A stretch of 64,000 bases of DNA from Rhodoglobus sp. (GTDB lineage Bacteria; Actinomycetota; Actinomycetes; Actinomycetales; Microbacteriaceae): assembly GCA_025463605.1 (NCBI GenBank), contig JAODAV010000008.1, positions 99,568 to 163,567 on the forward strand. Reading direction: 5' to 3'. Each line of letters begins with the position of its first letter. Position 1 is the first letter of the stretch. Below the pieces are notes generated by a model, which worked only from the letters and a program-made list of their open reading frames with translations, did no database searches and was not told the origin of the DNA. The translations under genes and the position numbers were made by a program. This document shows positions 43,075 to 52,760 of the stretch, one piece after another.

Positions 43075-44190
43075 ATGAGGGTCGCCGTTCCACGAGAGAT
43101 CAAGAACAACGAATTCCGCGTCGCGATCACGCCCGCCGGCGTGCACGACCTGGTCGCGCACGGGCACGAAGTGCTCATCGAGGCGGGAGCGGGCCTCGGG
43201 TCGTCAATTCCCGACGAGGCGTACGTCGCGGCGGGTGCATCCATCGCCCCGGATGCCGCGTCCATCTGGTCTGCGGCGGAGCTCCTGCTCAAAGTGAAGG
43301 AGCCCGTGGCTTCGGAGTACGAGTACTTCCGGCACGATCTGCTGCTCTTCACCTACCTGCACCTCGCCGCCGAGGCCGAGCTCACGCGAGCGCTCCTGGA
43401 CTCGAGTGTGACGGCGATCGCGTACGAGACGGTGCAGCTGTCCACTCGCGCGCTTCCGCTGCTCGCGCCCATGAGCGAGGTCGCGGGCCGCCTCGCGCCG
43501 ATCGTGGGCGCCAATGTCATGCTCAAGCCGAACGGCGGACCCGGGCTGCTGGTGCCTGGGGTTCCCGGCACTCATGCCGCCGAGATCGTCGTGCTCGGTG
43601 GTGGTGTCGCGGGCACGAACGCGGTCTCGGTCGCGGTGGGCCTCGGGGCGAACGTCACCGTGCTGGACACGAACATCCAGCGCTTACGCGAACTCGATGC
43701 CCTCTACGCCGGCCGCGTGAGCACGATCGCGTCGAACGGCTTCGAGATCGAGCGGGCCCTGCTCACCGCCGACATGGTGATCGGTTCCGTGCTCGTGCCG
43801 GGCGCGAAGGCGCCGAAGCTCGTGAGCAACGATCTCGTGTCACGCATGAAACCGGGCAGCGTGCTCGTCGATATCGCCGTCGACCAGGGCGGTTGCTTTG
43901 CCGACTCCAGGCCGACCACCCACACCGACCCGACCTTCGCCGTTCACGGCTCGTTGTTCTACTGCGTCGCCAACATGCCGGGCGCCGTGCCCAACACGTC
44001 GACCTACGCACTCACGAACGCGACAATGCCCTACGTGCGAGCGATCGCGAACGCGGGCTGGCGCGAGGCCCTCCGATCGGATCCCGCCCTCGCGCTGGGG
44101 CTCAACACGCACGCGGGCAACATCGTGAACGCTCAGGTCGCGGAGGCGCACGGCCTCGCTAGCGCCGACCTCGCCTGGGCCCTTGCCTAG
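43075..44190 (+). CDS. ald: Alanine dehydrogenase
   Basis: 371-residue NAD-dependent enzyme that interconverts alanine and pyruvate plus ammonia. N-terminal VPREIKNNEFRVAITPAGV and the NAD-binding VVLGGGVAGTNAVSVAVGLG match alanine dehydrogenase, as do KVKEP and SVLVDIAVDQGGCF. The ATG at 43075 is favoured by the TACGCT hexamer 6 nt before it over an in-frame ATG nine codons upstream. It is convergent with the EccC-like gene, with stops overlapping by 4 nt. Confidence 0.96.
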   Translation: MRVAVPREIKNNEFRVAITPAGVHDLVAHGHEVLIEAGAGLGSSIPDEAYVAAGASIAPDAASIWSAAELLLKVKEPVASEYEYFRHDLLLFTYLHLAAEAELTRALLDSSVTAIAYETVQLSTRALPLLAPMSEVAGRLAPIVGANVMLKPNGGPGLLVPGVPGTHAAEIVVLGGGVAGTNAVSVAVGLGANVTVLDTNIQRLRELDALYAGRVSTIASNGFEIERALLTADMVIGSVLVPGAKAPKLVSNDLVSRMKPGSVLVDIAVDQGGCFADSRPTTHTDPTFAVHGSLFYCVANMPGAVPNTSTYALTNATMPYVRAIANAGWREALRSDPALALGLNTHAGNIVNAQVAEAHGLASADLAWALA

Positions 44191-47006
44191 TCACGGAGCG
44201 AATTTTCTTGTGAAGGCAGGCGCGCGCGGCTGATTCCGCCGTTCTCGTCGATGCGCCAGCACAACGAGGAGTCGCCGTCGAGGGGTGGCGGGAGTTGCCG
44301 CGACCTCGTCAGGGCGCGAACGTCGGCGATGCCGCATCCGTCGAGCAGCACTTCGGCGACCGGACGCAGCGCAGTGAGCACGCCCCATCGCGATTGCCAC
44401 TCGTCGACGTCGCCGACGAGTGCCGTGCGGCGCTGTCCCGAGGAGATCGCGAGTTCGCGCGGGTCGGCGGTGGAGCTCGCGAGCTCCACGACGGTGAGTC
44501 CGGCCCGCCTCAGGCGTGCCGTGAGCGGACCCGAGCGCGTGGTCGCCACGGCGATGGGTCGCTCCGAGTCGAGATCGACCACGCGGGCGACCACGGGTGC
44601 GTGCAGCGGCACAGGTGCCGCGACGACCTGCACGCGGTCGCCGCGCCAGAGCCCGCCGCCCGGCGGCAAGCCCTCGAGGTAGGTGCGGCCGTCGCCGCCC
44701 GCGAGCACGAACTCGTGTCGGCTGGCGTGGCGCAGGAACAGCCGGGCGGGAACGAGCGCTGTGACCGGCTGGAGGTCCGCGGTGATGCGCTGCGCGGCAA
44801 GAACGAGCCGGATGCCGCGCGCCGGTCCGTCCCGCAGCACCCGGCACAGGCGTTCGACGAACGCCGCGCGGTAGTCCGGGGACAGCCGCGCGAGCAACGA
44901 GTCGGCGTCGTCGAGCGCGATGAGGCGCTCCCGCCCTGATGACTCGTCGAGATCGCTGACGAGGTCGGTGAGCGCATCCCACGCCGCAGCGATCTCGGCG
45001 GGAATGCGCTCCGGGGTGCCGAACGCGGCGATTGCCGTCGAGCAACCGCTGCCTGCGGCGCCGAGGATCAGCAGATGGCCGTCGCGAGTGGGATGCCACT
45101 GCGCCACCCCGCGCCGCTGCTCCCGCGGGAGATCGACGAGCCCGAACGGGATTCCCGTCTCGGCGCCTCTCTCCTCGACAGCCAGCGGGCGGACGACGAC
45201 GGGCGGCAGGGGTTCGCACCACGGGCGCCGGGGTGGCGCCGTGTTCTCGAACCGTGACGCGACCGCGGCGGCATCCTCGGCGTCGGCCATTGCGAATTGG
45301 ACGGTGGCCGGCGATTGCCCGGCGAGGGCGACCACGCCGCGTCCTCTCGCCTGGGCGGGAATGGCAGCCGCTGCGTCGGTACCCACGACGGCCGAGCTGT
45401 CGGAGCGATTGTTGACGCGTAGCGAGATGCGCAAGTCCGCGTTGGCGAGCACCGAGTCGCGCACGACCCCCGCGGGCCGCTGCGTGCACAGGATGAGGTG
45501 CACGCCGAGGGAGCGTCCGCGAGCCGCGAGGTCGGCGAAGAGCGCATGCAGGTCGGGGTGGTCAGACATCATCGCCGCGAACTCGTCAACCACGATCACG
45601 AGGCGCGGGAGCCCCTCGAGCTGCTCGATGCCCTTCGCGCCGTGGCTCGCGAGTTGTGCTTCTCGATAGCGCAGCTCGGCCCGCAGGCTCTCTAGGGCGC
45701 GCGACGCTTGCGTCTCGTCAAGATCGGTGATGATACCCACCGAGTGCGGCAGGGCTTCGAGGCTGCTGAAAGCCGAGCCGCCCTTGAAGTCGACGAGAAG
45801 AAAGGTGACGCGGTCCGGCGGGTGAGCAGCAGCCATCGCGAGCACCCAGGAGATGAGCAACTCGCTCTTGCCGCTGCCCGTCGTGCCGCCCACGATGGCG
45901 TGGGGACCGTGCTCGACGAGGTCGAGAGTCACCGGCCCGGCGTGCGCCACCGCCACCTCGCACGCGAGCGACCGGTCAGCCCGATCGACGTAACGCAGGA
46001 GGGGCGCGAGCCCGACGGCCGTCGGCACAGCTGATCCGTCGGCCGAGATGCCCCGGCGAGCGGCATCCCGGGCAGCCGTGCGCGACCAGGTGAGCGCTTG
46101 CTCACGCGAGATCACGCCCGGACGGAACTCACGACGCTCGTTGCGGTCGGGGTGCTGAAGTATCGCGCCCCCGCTCTCGTCGACGCGAACCACGACGCGG
46201 CACCATGCCGGCAGTGCAGTCTCGTGGTCCGCGACGGCGATGGCGACCGCCGGTTGGTCCGTTCCCCACGCGATCCAGTGGTCGGCACGCTCGAGCGCGG
46301 GAGCGCGCGCGTGCGGGAGTGCCGTCATCCACAGTTCACCACCTGAAGCCGAACACCACCAGCGATGGACCGCGGGCGACAGGGCACGGGCGAGCTGGAG
46401 GGCCACAGCTCTCGCGAGCGCCGTGGCCATTGGCGGCGAACCGCAGATACCGAGCCCGAGTCGCGCATCAACCCGAACGGGAGCCCCGTCGAGCATGGCC
46501 GCGAGGGCCGCGAGCTCTGCCAGGGTGCTCTCGACCACCGCGGATCCCGCCGCACCGAGGGCCGGGCGCTCGAACTCGAGTGCGCTCCTGATCGTGCCCG
46601 TGCCGAGGGCGACGATCACCTCGCTCGCGTCGGCCCGCCATCTGCCCGAGTCGATCATGGTGCTATCGCTCAACTCAGCGGCGCTCGGGGTGGCCTCGAC
46701 CAGAACGTCGCGCTCGGCGCTGTGGCGTTCGGCGATCTCGGCACGGACCCGCTCGGCATCCGCACCGAATCGCCGTGCCTCGCGCGCGACCGCCCGACGT
46801 GAGCCGATACGGGAATCGAGAAGGCTCGCCACGGCGGTGACCGGCCCGAGCGCGGCGAATGCGAGCGCGAACGGCGAGGAGGTGAGCATCCACATCGCCG
46901 CGGATGCCACAACCGGAGCGAGGGTCGCGAGCACGGGGAACCGGAACGGCGCGGGCGCCTCGGGGATGCGCGGTGCCGAGACCCTCGTCGGTGCGTGCGC
47001 TGTCAC
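44187..47006 (-). CDS. FtsK/EccC-like membrane ATPase
   Basis: 939-residue motor protein. Two adjacent hydrophobic segments (about 23-62) anchor the N-terminus. The first FtsK/SpoIIIE domain has Walker A GGTTGSGKSE (Lys 380) and Walker B LVIVVDEFAAM (Asp 474, Glu 475), with LVDFKGGSAF between, a strong EccC/FtsK signature. A second domain has a broken Walker A, GAAGSGCST, with Cys 655 in place of the lysine. Type VII secretion EccC proteins also combine one active with degenerate domains. GTG at 47006 is likely but no ribosome site is clear. No WXG100 gene is in the window. It is the last gene of the PFNA-like cluster. Confidence 0.9.
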   Translation of the reverse strand: MTAHAPTRVSAPRIPEAPAPFRFPVLATLAPVVASAAMWMLTSSPFALAFAALGPVTAVASLLDSRIGSRRAVAREARRFGADAERVRAEIAERHSAERDVLVEATPSAAELSDSTMIDSGRWRADASEVIVALGTGTIRSALEFERPALGAAGSAVVESTLAELAALAAMLDGAPVRVDARLGLGICGSPPMATALARAVALQLARALSPAVHRWWCSASGGELWMTALPHARAPALERADHWIAWGTDQPAVAIAVADHETALPAWCRVVVRVDESGGAILQHPDRNERREFRPGVISREQALTWSRTAARDAARRGISADGSAVPTAVGLAPLLRYVDRADRSLACEVAVAHAGPVTLDLVEHGPHAIVGGTTGSGKSELLISWVLAMAAAHPPDRVTFLLVDFKGGSAFSSLEALPHSVGIITDLDETQASRALESLRAELRYREAQLASHGAKGIEQLEGLPRLVIVVDEFAAMMSDHPDLHALFADLAARGRSLGVHLILCTQRPAGVVRDSVLANADLRISLRVNNRSDSSAVVGTDAAAAIPAQARGRGVVALAGQSPATVQFAMADAEDAAAVASRFENTAPPRRPWCEPLPPVVVRPLAVEERGAETGIPFGLVDLPREQRRGVAQWHPTRDGHLLILGAAGSGCSTAIAAFGTPERIPAEIAAAWDALTDLVSDLDESSGRERLIALDDADSLLARLSPDYRAAFVERLCRVLRDGPARGIRLVLAAQRITADLQPVTALVPARLFLRHASRHEFVLAGGDGRTYLEGLPPGGGLWRGDRVQVVAAPVPLHAPVVARVVDLDSERPIAVATTRSGPLTARLRRAGLTVVELASSTADPRELAISSGQRRTALVGDVDEWQSRWGVLTALRPVAEVLLDGCGIADVRALTRSRQLPPPLDGDSSLCWRIDENGGISRARLPSQENSLRD

Positions 47007-47096
47007 TCATCGATGACAGCAGCCCTACCCGTGTGCGCGGGCTTGCCGGGATCGAGTCGGGGAGAGAGCGCGCATCGCGCGGTTGGTGTGGACCGG

Positions 47097-48017
47097 TCAG
47101 CTCACGATGAAGAACTGCTCGCCGATCTCGACGCGAGTGCCGCGCACGACCCGGTAGCGCTTGCCCGCGTCACACCGCCGCGGGGCCAGATCTGGTTCCC
47201 TGACGATGGTGCCGTTGCCGGAGAAACGATCGCTCACCCAGAACGCACCGTTGTCCTGGCCGAACTCGAGATGAGTCTTCGACACCGACTTGCCCGGGTC
47301 CGAGATCGTCACGAACGAGTCGAAGTACTCCCCTGGCTCGGCGACGGGATTGCGGCCCACGAGCCCCGTACCCGTCACGCTCACGCTCTCGCCCGTGCTG
47401 AACTGGAGCACGAAACGATCACCCCGCACGGAGCGGTCGACGATGCGCGTCTGATCGATGTCCAATTCGTCGGCGAATCCCGTCGGGCTTGCGGCGGCAT
47501 GATGCACGGGCAACTCGGTCGACCTCGGAAGGCCCCACGGGAACGGGTCAAGCTGTGCGGTGTCGCTCGGACGGGAAGAACGGCCCACCGGATGCCGTAC
47601 AAACCCGCACTCACCGCAGAAGATGTCGGATGCCGCGAGCGGGGCACCGCACTGGGAGCACCGTTCGACGCTAGCGCCGATGTCCATGACCTCTGGACGC
47701 GGGGGCGGCTCGGGCTCAGGACTCGGTAACGGCTCAGGCCCAGGCTGCGGGCGCGGCTCAGGCTCAGGGCTCGGCAACGGCTCAGGCCCAGGCTGCGGCA
47801 GAGGCTCAGGCTCAGGGCTCGGCAACGGCTCAGGCCCAGGGCTCGGCAACGGCTCAGGCTCAGGGCTCGGCAACCGCTCAGGCCCAGGCTGCGGAAGAGA
47901 CTCAGGCCCGGTGACCGACTCAGCCGCGACCCTGCTCTTCGACGACACCGCGCGACCGCATTCACCGCAGAACATCGCCCCCGGGGGCAGTTCAGTGCCG
48001 CAGTGGGAACAGGTCAC
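47097..48017 (-). CDS. Zinc-ribbon and FHA domain protein with Pro-Glu repeats
   Basis: 306-residue protein in four parts. A zinc ribbon (Cys 3, 6, 17, 20) is followed by eight 8-residue Pro-rich repeats of the type [16 protein letters not shown] (41-104), then a second zinc ribbon (Cys 120, 123, 134, 137), and a C-terminal FHA domain (about 209-306) with [13 protein letters not shown] and SGNGT. The FHA domain should bind phosphothreonine made by the cluster kinase. IDQTRIVDR before it resembles a phosphorylation site. GTG at 48017 has GAGGA upstream. Confidence 0.9.
   Translation of the reverse strand: MTCSHCGTELPPGAMFCGECGRAVSSKSRVAAESVTGPESLPQPGPERLPSPEPEPLPSPGPEPLPSPEPEPLPQPGPEPLPSPEPEPRPQPGPEPLPSPEPEPPPRPEVMDIGASVERCSQCGAPLAASDIFCGECGFVRHPVGRSSRPSDTAQLDPFPWGLPRSTELPVHHAAASPTGFADELDIDQTRIVDRSVRGDRFVLQFSTGESVSVTGTGLVGRNPVAEPGEYFDSFVTISDPGKSVSKTHLEFGQDNGAFWVSDRFSGNGTIVREPDLAPRRCDAGKRYRVVRGTRVEIGEQFFIVS
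47706..47897 (-). repeat. 24-bp tandem repeats coding for Pro-Glu spacer (8 copies)
   Basis: Eight in-frame 24-bp units encode [L/R]P[S/Q]P[E/G]PE[P/R]. Units alternate between SPEPEP-type and PGPEP-type, so the larger unit is 48 bp. It is a rigid acidic spacer between the two zinc ribbons whose length could vary by slippage. Confidence 0.93.
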
Positions 48018-48028
48018 GGAACGGTCCT

Positions 48029-50341
48029 CTATCGCTTGAAAAGCTTTGTGACACTATAGCCACCGAGCGAGCGCAAGGAGATTCGCACTCTCAGCTTCTG
48101 CCAGCGCGTCAGTCCGGCGTCGAGGGATGCTTCGAGCTCGTGCAGCGCCCGCCATACGCTCTCGGCGTCGGCCGGGAGGGGTTCGTCGGGCGAGAAGGTC
48201 GCTCGGTCGGCGACGGCCGCGAGAACCTCGGACTGTGTTCCGCCGGCTATCGCGGCAACCTCGCTGCGCGTGGCAGACGGTGCCGGACTGAGCCCGTGGT
48301 CGACGACCGAGTCCTCGAACTCCTTCCAGCCGCCGCTGATCTGCTCGAGTACCGTGGGCGCGCGCCGCCGCAGCCTGCGCCGGCGCACCTTGGCGGCGAT
48401 CACGACGATGAAGGGCGCGATCAGGATGGCCGCCGCGATGAGCACTAGCCCTGCGATCCGCAGGGCGGCGAGGATGGCCTGCAGCACGGGGTCGAGGTCG
48501 GGCGGCAGCTCCTGCTCGCTGTCCTGTGTGCTCTGCCGATCGAACGGCTCGGATTCCAGTACGGGCGGCGGAACGATCGTCTGCGGGCGGGCCACCTGCG
48601 AGTTGTCTTCAGGAATCTCATCCGGGATGTCGCGGGCCGCTGGTGTCGGATCGATGGTGACCCAGCCGTACTCCGCGGTGTTGACCTCGATCCAGGCCGA
48701 GACATCCTGCCCGCGCACCTGATCGCTTTCGGGAACGAAGCCGAGTACGACGCGCGAGGGAAATCCGAGGTCGCGTGCCATGAGCGCTGCTGCCACCGCG
48801 TATTGCTCCGCGTCACCGATCATGCGCGGCGAATTGAGCAGCTCGGCGATCCGATCGGACGCGTGGCCAGAGCGGCTCGGTGGCTCATCCTCGCCCACCC
48901 CGTGGCTGATGTAGCCGTCTGCCGCGAGTCCGTCGAGCATGGCGACGAGCCTCCCGCCGGGAGTTTCGATCCCCGTGACGTACTCGTCGAGTTTGCCGGT
49001 GAGCTCGTCGGGCACTTTCTGCGGCGCGGGCACCGCCGCCGGTCCCGGTTCGAGATTCGCAAGTTGCGCGGTGGTGGGCTGGTCCGGGATCACCGCCGTG
49101 AGCGTGTACGAATCGCCGGTTGCGACGCCACCGACAACGGCAGCCGTGCCCGACACGTCGTTGTAGTAGAAAGCGTCGCGCAGCGCGGCGGCGTTCGCGC
49201 CTGCGAAGGCCACCGACTCGAACTTGCCCGTCGTGGGTAGCCATACCCCGGTGTAGTCCGAGATGACGACGCCGAGGGTGACCTGCTTGCCAGTGACGTC
49301 CGACTGGTCGTATCGCGAGGGAACCCGCGTGAACGAGCCGGACTCGCTCGTGACCTTGTCGCTGCCGACCGAGTACACCACGCCGTCCCAGGTGTCGAGG
49401 GTTGCGAGGCGGATGCGCGCGCCCTCGGGCAGGCCCGTGACGTCGAAGAGAACCGAGTTCACGCTCGCGGGCTGCCAGTAGGCACGGAACCCGGACAGCG
49501 GACTGACGTAGTCGCGCGGGTCGAAGGGCTGCTCGATCGTCGTGCGCAGCACGGTGCGGTCGTGGGTCGGCGGGATGACCCCCGCCGTGGCGACCGCGGC
49601 CCCGGAGGCAACCGCCATGATGAGTGCTGCGCTCGCGACGGTGCGGAGGCCCGCCAGCCCGGTATCGGGCGGCCTTGGCGCGCTCTCTCCTTGCGCCTGC
49701 GCCGTGAGGAGGCGGATCGCCGCCCGCCGGCGGTACCAGCGGAACCACACGAGCCAGAGCAGCACGGCGACGAGGAGCGCGATGGGAGCATCCAGGGGAC
49801 GATCGGGGAATTTCGGCCCGAAGGCCGTCGCGACGATGAAAACCACGATGGGCGCGATTACGGCGAGCTCACCGCGTCGCGCGCGCAGGGCGACCGTCAG
49901 GCCGACGACGGCGGCACCGAGCACGAGCACGAGGGCGGGCACGAGCAGCGCCTGGTACTCGCCGACGGGCAGGGAGATCGTGAGCAGTTGCTTCCAGCCG
50001 AGCGCGACACCAGCGAGGAGATCTCGCAGGCCGTCGAGAGTGGGCAGCACCCCGAATTGCGCTTTCGCAGGCACAGCCACCGGCACACCGACGATGAGGA
50101 ATGCGACGACGGTCGCCCCCATGACGATCGGCGAGGCCCAGCGGAAGGTCGCGCCGAGGATCGCCACGAGGCAACCGACTGCGAGCGCGACGCCGACCAC
50201 CACGAGCAGTCCGGTACCGCGGTAGATCGGCCAGAGGGCCGTCGCCGCGATGATCGTCGTGAGCCAGAGCATTGCCGTATTGACGAGCACGAAGACCGGG
50301 CGCGGGCGAGCGGCTCGGCGGCGGGCATCCACGGTGCTCAT
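48029..50341 (-). CDS. Transglutaminase-fold membrane protein without catalytic Cys and His
   Basis: 770-residue membrane protein: six to seven N-terminal helices (about 15-225), an extracytoplasmic transglutaminase-like domain (about 300-580), a Pro-rich linker, one more helix (about 635-660) and a basic cytoplasmic tail. The segment that normally reads GxCEQFA is GDAEQYA, with Ala 511 at the nucleophile, and the usual HAW is SAW, with Ser 548 at the histidine. Only the Asp of IDPTP (564) remains. So it is probably a binding or scaffold domain. ATG at 50341 overlaps the DUF58 stop as ATGA. Confidence 0.9.
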   Translation of the reverse strand: MSTVDARRRAARPRPVFVLVNTAMLWLTTIIAATALWPIYRGTGLLVVVGVALAVGCLVAILGATFRWASPIVMGATVVAFLIVGVPVAVPAKAQFGVLPTLDGLRDLLAGVALGWKQLLTISLPVGEYQALLVPALVLVLGAAVVGLTVALRARRGELAVIAPIVVFIVATAFGPKFPDRPLDAPIALLVAVLLWLVWFRWYRRRAAIRLLTAQAQGESAPRPPDTGLAGLRTVASAALIMAVASGAAVATAGVIPPTHDRTVLRTTIEQPFDPRDYVSPLSGFRAYWQPASVNSVLFDVTGLPEGARIRLATLDTWDGVVYSVGSDKVTSESGSFTRVPSRYDQSDVTGKQVTLGVVISDYTGVWLPTTGKFESVAFAGANAAALRDAFYYNDVSGTAAVVGGVATGDSYTLTAVIPDQPTTAQLANLEPGPAAVPAPQKVPDELTGKLDEYVTGIETPGGRLVAMLDGLAADGYISHGVGEDEPPSRSGHASDRIAELLNSPRMIGDAEQYAVAAALMARDLGFPSRVVLGFVPESDQVRGQDVSAWIEVNTAEYGWVTIDPTPAARDIPDEIPEDNSQVARPQTIVPPPVLESEPFDRQSTQDSEQELPPDLDPVLQAILAALRIAGLVLIAAAILIAPFIVVIAAKVRRRRLRRRAPTVLEQISGGWKEFEDSVVDHGLSPAPSATRSEVAAIAGGTQSEVLAAVADRATFSPDEPLPADAESVWRALHELEASLDAGLTRWQKLRVRISLRSLGGYSVTKLFKR

Positions 50342-51777
50342 GCCGCAGCCGCCGATCTCGCAAGAGCCTTCTGGAGGTCTTCGAGGAAGCCGATGGTGAG
50401 CACGCTCAGGCCGGCGACACGGCGGAGTCCGGGCGGGCTCTCGGGATCGCACACGACGGCGACGACCTCGACGCCGGCGGGGAACTTCGTGGATGCCGCC
50501 CGCAGTTCCTGGGGCGTGGCACCCGAGCCGCACACAAGGAAGGCGACCGAGACGCCGCTCGCCTCCTCGCCTGTGACGCGCGCGACGTCGGCGATGGAGA
50601 GCGCGGATTCGGTGTGTTCGACCAGCGCGAGGTCGTCGAGCAGTCGCGTTCGAGTGAGCGTGGAGAGCAGGCGCACCGCGAAGACCTTGCGCTTGGCGAA
50701 CTGCGGCGTCTTCTCGCTCGCCACGACGGTTACCGTGCGGCCGTCGCGGATGGCGCGCGCGCCGAGGGAACCCGCGACGCTCACCGCCATCTCGAACTCC
50801 TCCTCGGTGACGTAGTCATGGCTCGCGAGGCTCAGCGCGATCACGAGGTGGCTTCGCCGGGTTTCTTCGAACTGGCGCACCATGTACGTCCCCGTGCGCG
50901 CCGTCGACTTCCAGTGGATGTAGCGGCGCTCGTCGCCCGGCATGTACTCGCGGAGGGCGTGGAACGAGACGTCGTTCGTGGAGAGGTCGCGCGTCGGGTT
51001 GCCCTCGAGGTCGCGGATGAAGCCCGTGCTCATGCTCGGAATGCTGATGGTGCGCGGATGCACGAACAGTTCGGCCACATCAGACCAGACGACTTCGCGG
51101 CGCAGGATGCCCACCGGGTCCGCTCGCACGGTGCGCACGGGACCCACGGGAATCACGCCGCGGCGCGCGGTGGGGACCACGAACTCGTGCGAGAAGGATG
51201 CACCCCGCCGCAGGCCGGGCAGCGCCGCCTCGGCGAGTCCCGCCCCGACCGGAACCTCCACGGTGAGGCCGAACGTGCGACGGCGGCCGGGGTTGGTCAC
51301 CGTGAGCTCGCCGACGGCGCGCTCCCCCACGACGACGCGACTGTGCGGAACCGACAAGGCGATCGTGATTGCGGTGCGTCCGACGAGGTAGATGACGGCG
51401 ATGACGATGAGCGCGATGCACGCGAACCCGACGACGACGAGCTCGAGCCATCCGAGACCGTAGCCGAAGCCGAGAGCGAGAGGCACGAGGGCGAAGACCG
51501 CCCAACCGAGCGGGGTCACGACGGAGGCCACCCGCGCGAATACCCGGCCCGCGACTTGCCGAATGGCAGCCGCGAAGCGCACGGTCGCGATGACGGCGTC
51601 GGCGAGCATGCCCGTGCGGTCTCCGACGATTCGCGTGCGGGCGTTCGTCAGGCCGCTCGTGCTGCTCGAGAGCTGGATGTCCGACCGCGGACCGGGCGCG
51701 AGCGCGCGCGCGGAGCCGCGAGTGGATGCTCGGACGACTCGCGATCTCTCGGTGCCGACCGCGGGGATTCGGGACAT
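50338..51777 (-). CDS. DUF58 family protein
   Basis: 479-residue protein with two hydrophobic segments (about 88-140) followed by a beta-rich region and a DUF58 core: DVSFHALREYMPGDERRYIHWKSTARTG, here recognised by HALREYMPGDERRYIHW. DUF58 proteins contain a von Willebrand A-like domain and are almost always partners of MoxR ATPases. The start is ATG at 51777, sharing one base with the MoxR stop; a GTG at 51780 is an alternative. Confidence 0.9.
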   Translation of the reverse strand: MSRIPAVGTERSRVVRASTRGSARALAPGPRSDIQLSSSTSGLTNARTRIVGDRTGMLADAVIATVRFAAAIRQVAGRVFARVASVVTPLGWAVFALVPLALGFGYGLGWLELVVVGFACIALIVIAVIYLVGRTAITIALSVPHSRVVVGERAVGELTVTNPGRRRTFGLTVEVPVGAGLAEAALPGLRRGASFSHEFVVPTARRGVIPVGPVRTVRADPVGILRREVVWSDVAELFVHPRTISIPSMSTGFIRDLEGNPTRDLSTNDVSFHALREYMPGDERRYIHWKSTARTGTYMVRQFEETRRSHLVIALSLASHDYVTEEEFEMAVSVAGSLGARAIRDGRTVTVVASEKTPQFAKRKVFAVRLLSTLTRTRLLDDLALVEHTESALSIADVARVTGEEASGVSVAFLVCGSGATPQELRAASTKFPAGVEVVAVVCDPESPPGLRRVAGLSVLTIGFLEDLQKALARSAAAA

Positions 51778-52748
51778 CACACGGCTTGCCGCTCGCTCGG
51801 CGGAGCCGTCTCGATGAGGATCTGACCCATGATGCTGGGTGCGGTCACGCCGTCGAACTCGGCCTCCGGGTCGATCACGAGGCGATGCGCGAGCACGGGT
51901 TCCGCGAGCGCCTTGACGTCGTCGGGGATGACATAGTGCCTCCCGCTCGCCGCCGCGAGGGTCTTCGCCGTTCGCACGAGGGCGAGCGCGCCGCGCACGC
52001 TCGCGCCCAGTCGCACCTCGTCGGCGGAGCGAGTCGCGTCGACGAGACGGCCGACGTAGTCGTTGATGCTCGGGTCGACGTGCACCGTGCGGGCGAGCTG
52101 GCCCATCTCGACGACGACGTCAGCCGTAACGATGGGAGGCACGACGGTCTCGTGCGCCTTCACGCCGGCGCCCTCGAGAATGCGGATGGTCGACGCGTGA
52201 TCGGGATAGCCGATGGATGCCTTCATGATGAAGCGATCGAGCTGCGCCTCCGGCAGACGGTAGGTTCCGGCCTGCTCGATGGGGTTCTGAGTGGCGATGA
52301 CCATGAACGGTGCGCCCACGGGATGCGTGACGCCGTCGACCGTCACATGCGCCTCCTCCATGACCTCGAGGAGCGCGGACTGGGTTTTCGGGCTCGCGCG
52401 GTTGATCTCGTCTGCGAGCACGATGTTCGAGAAGATCGGCCCGGGGTGGAACTCGAAATCGGAGCTGCCCTGGTTGTAGATGCTCACGCCCGTGATGTCG
52501 CCGGGAAGTAGATCGGGGGTGAACTGGATGCGATTGCTCGAGCCAGCGACGCTCTGCGCGATCGCGCGGGCGAACGACGTCTTGCCCGTTCCGGGGAAGT
52601 CCTCGAGCAGGAGGTGCCCCTCGCTCAGGAGCGCGGTGAAACCCAGTCTGATGACGAAGGTCTTGCCGAGCAGCACCTGGTCGACGTTCGCGACGAGGCG
52701 ATTGAAGATGTCGGAGAACCAGGTGGCCTGTTCCGGAGTCATGGTCAT
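51777..52748 (-). CDS. MoxR-family AAA ATPase
   Basis: 323-residue AAA+ ATPase. Walker A is FPGTGKTS, Walker B VLADEINRASP, sensor 1 is in MVIATQNPIE, and the Arg finger region is LPEAQLDRF. MoxR proteins act as chaperones that mature or assemble partners, usually with DUF58/VWA proteins. ATG at 52748 begins 12 nt after the giant surface protein gene. It is the intracellular motor of the PFNA core. Confidence 0.95.
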   Translation of the reverse strand: MTMTPEQATWFSDIFNRLVANVDQVLLGKTFVIRLGFTALLSEGHLLLEDFPGTGKTSFARAIAQSVAGSSNRIQFTPDLLPGDITGVSIYNQGSSDFEFHPGPIFSNIVLADEINRASPKTQSALLEVMEEAHVTVDGVTHPVGAPFMVIATQNPIEQAGTYRLPEAQLDRFIMKASIGYPDHASTIRILEGAGVKAHETVVPPIVTADVVVEMGQLARTVHVDPSINDYVGRLVDATRSADEVRLGASVRGALALVRTAKTLAAASGRHYVIPDDVKALAEPVLAHRLVIDPEAEFDGVTAPSIMGQILIETAPPSERQAV

Positions 52749-52760
52749 TGAGTCGTGCCC

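Noticed and set aside
47706..47897. 24-bp repeats as a possible CRISPR array or recombination site
   Set aside because: No spacers; the repeats encode a continuous Pro-Glu segment in frame with zinc ribbons and an FHA domain.
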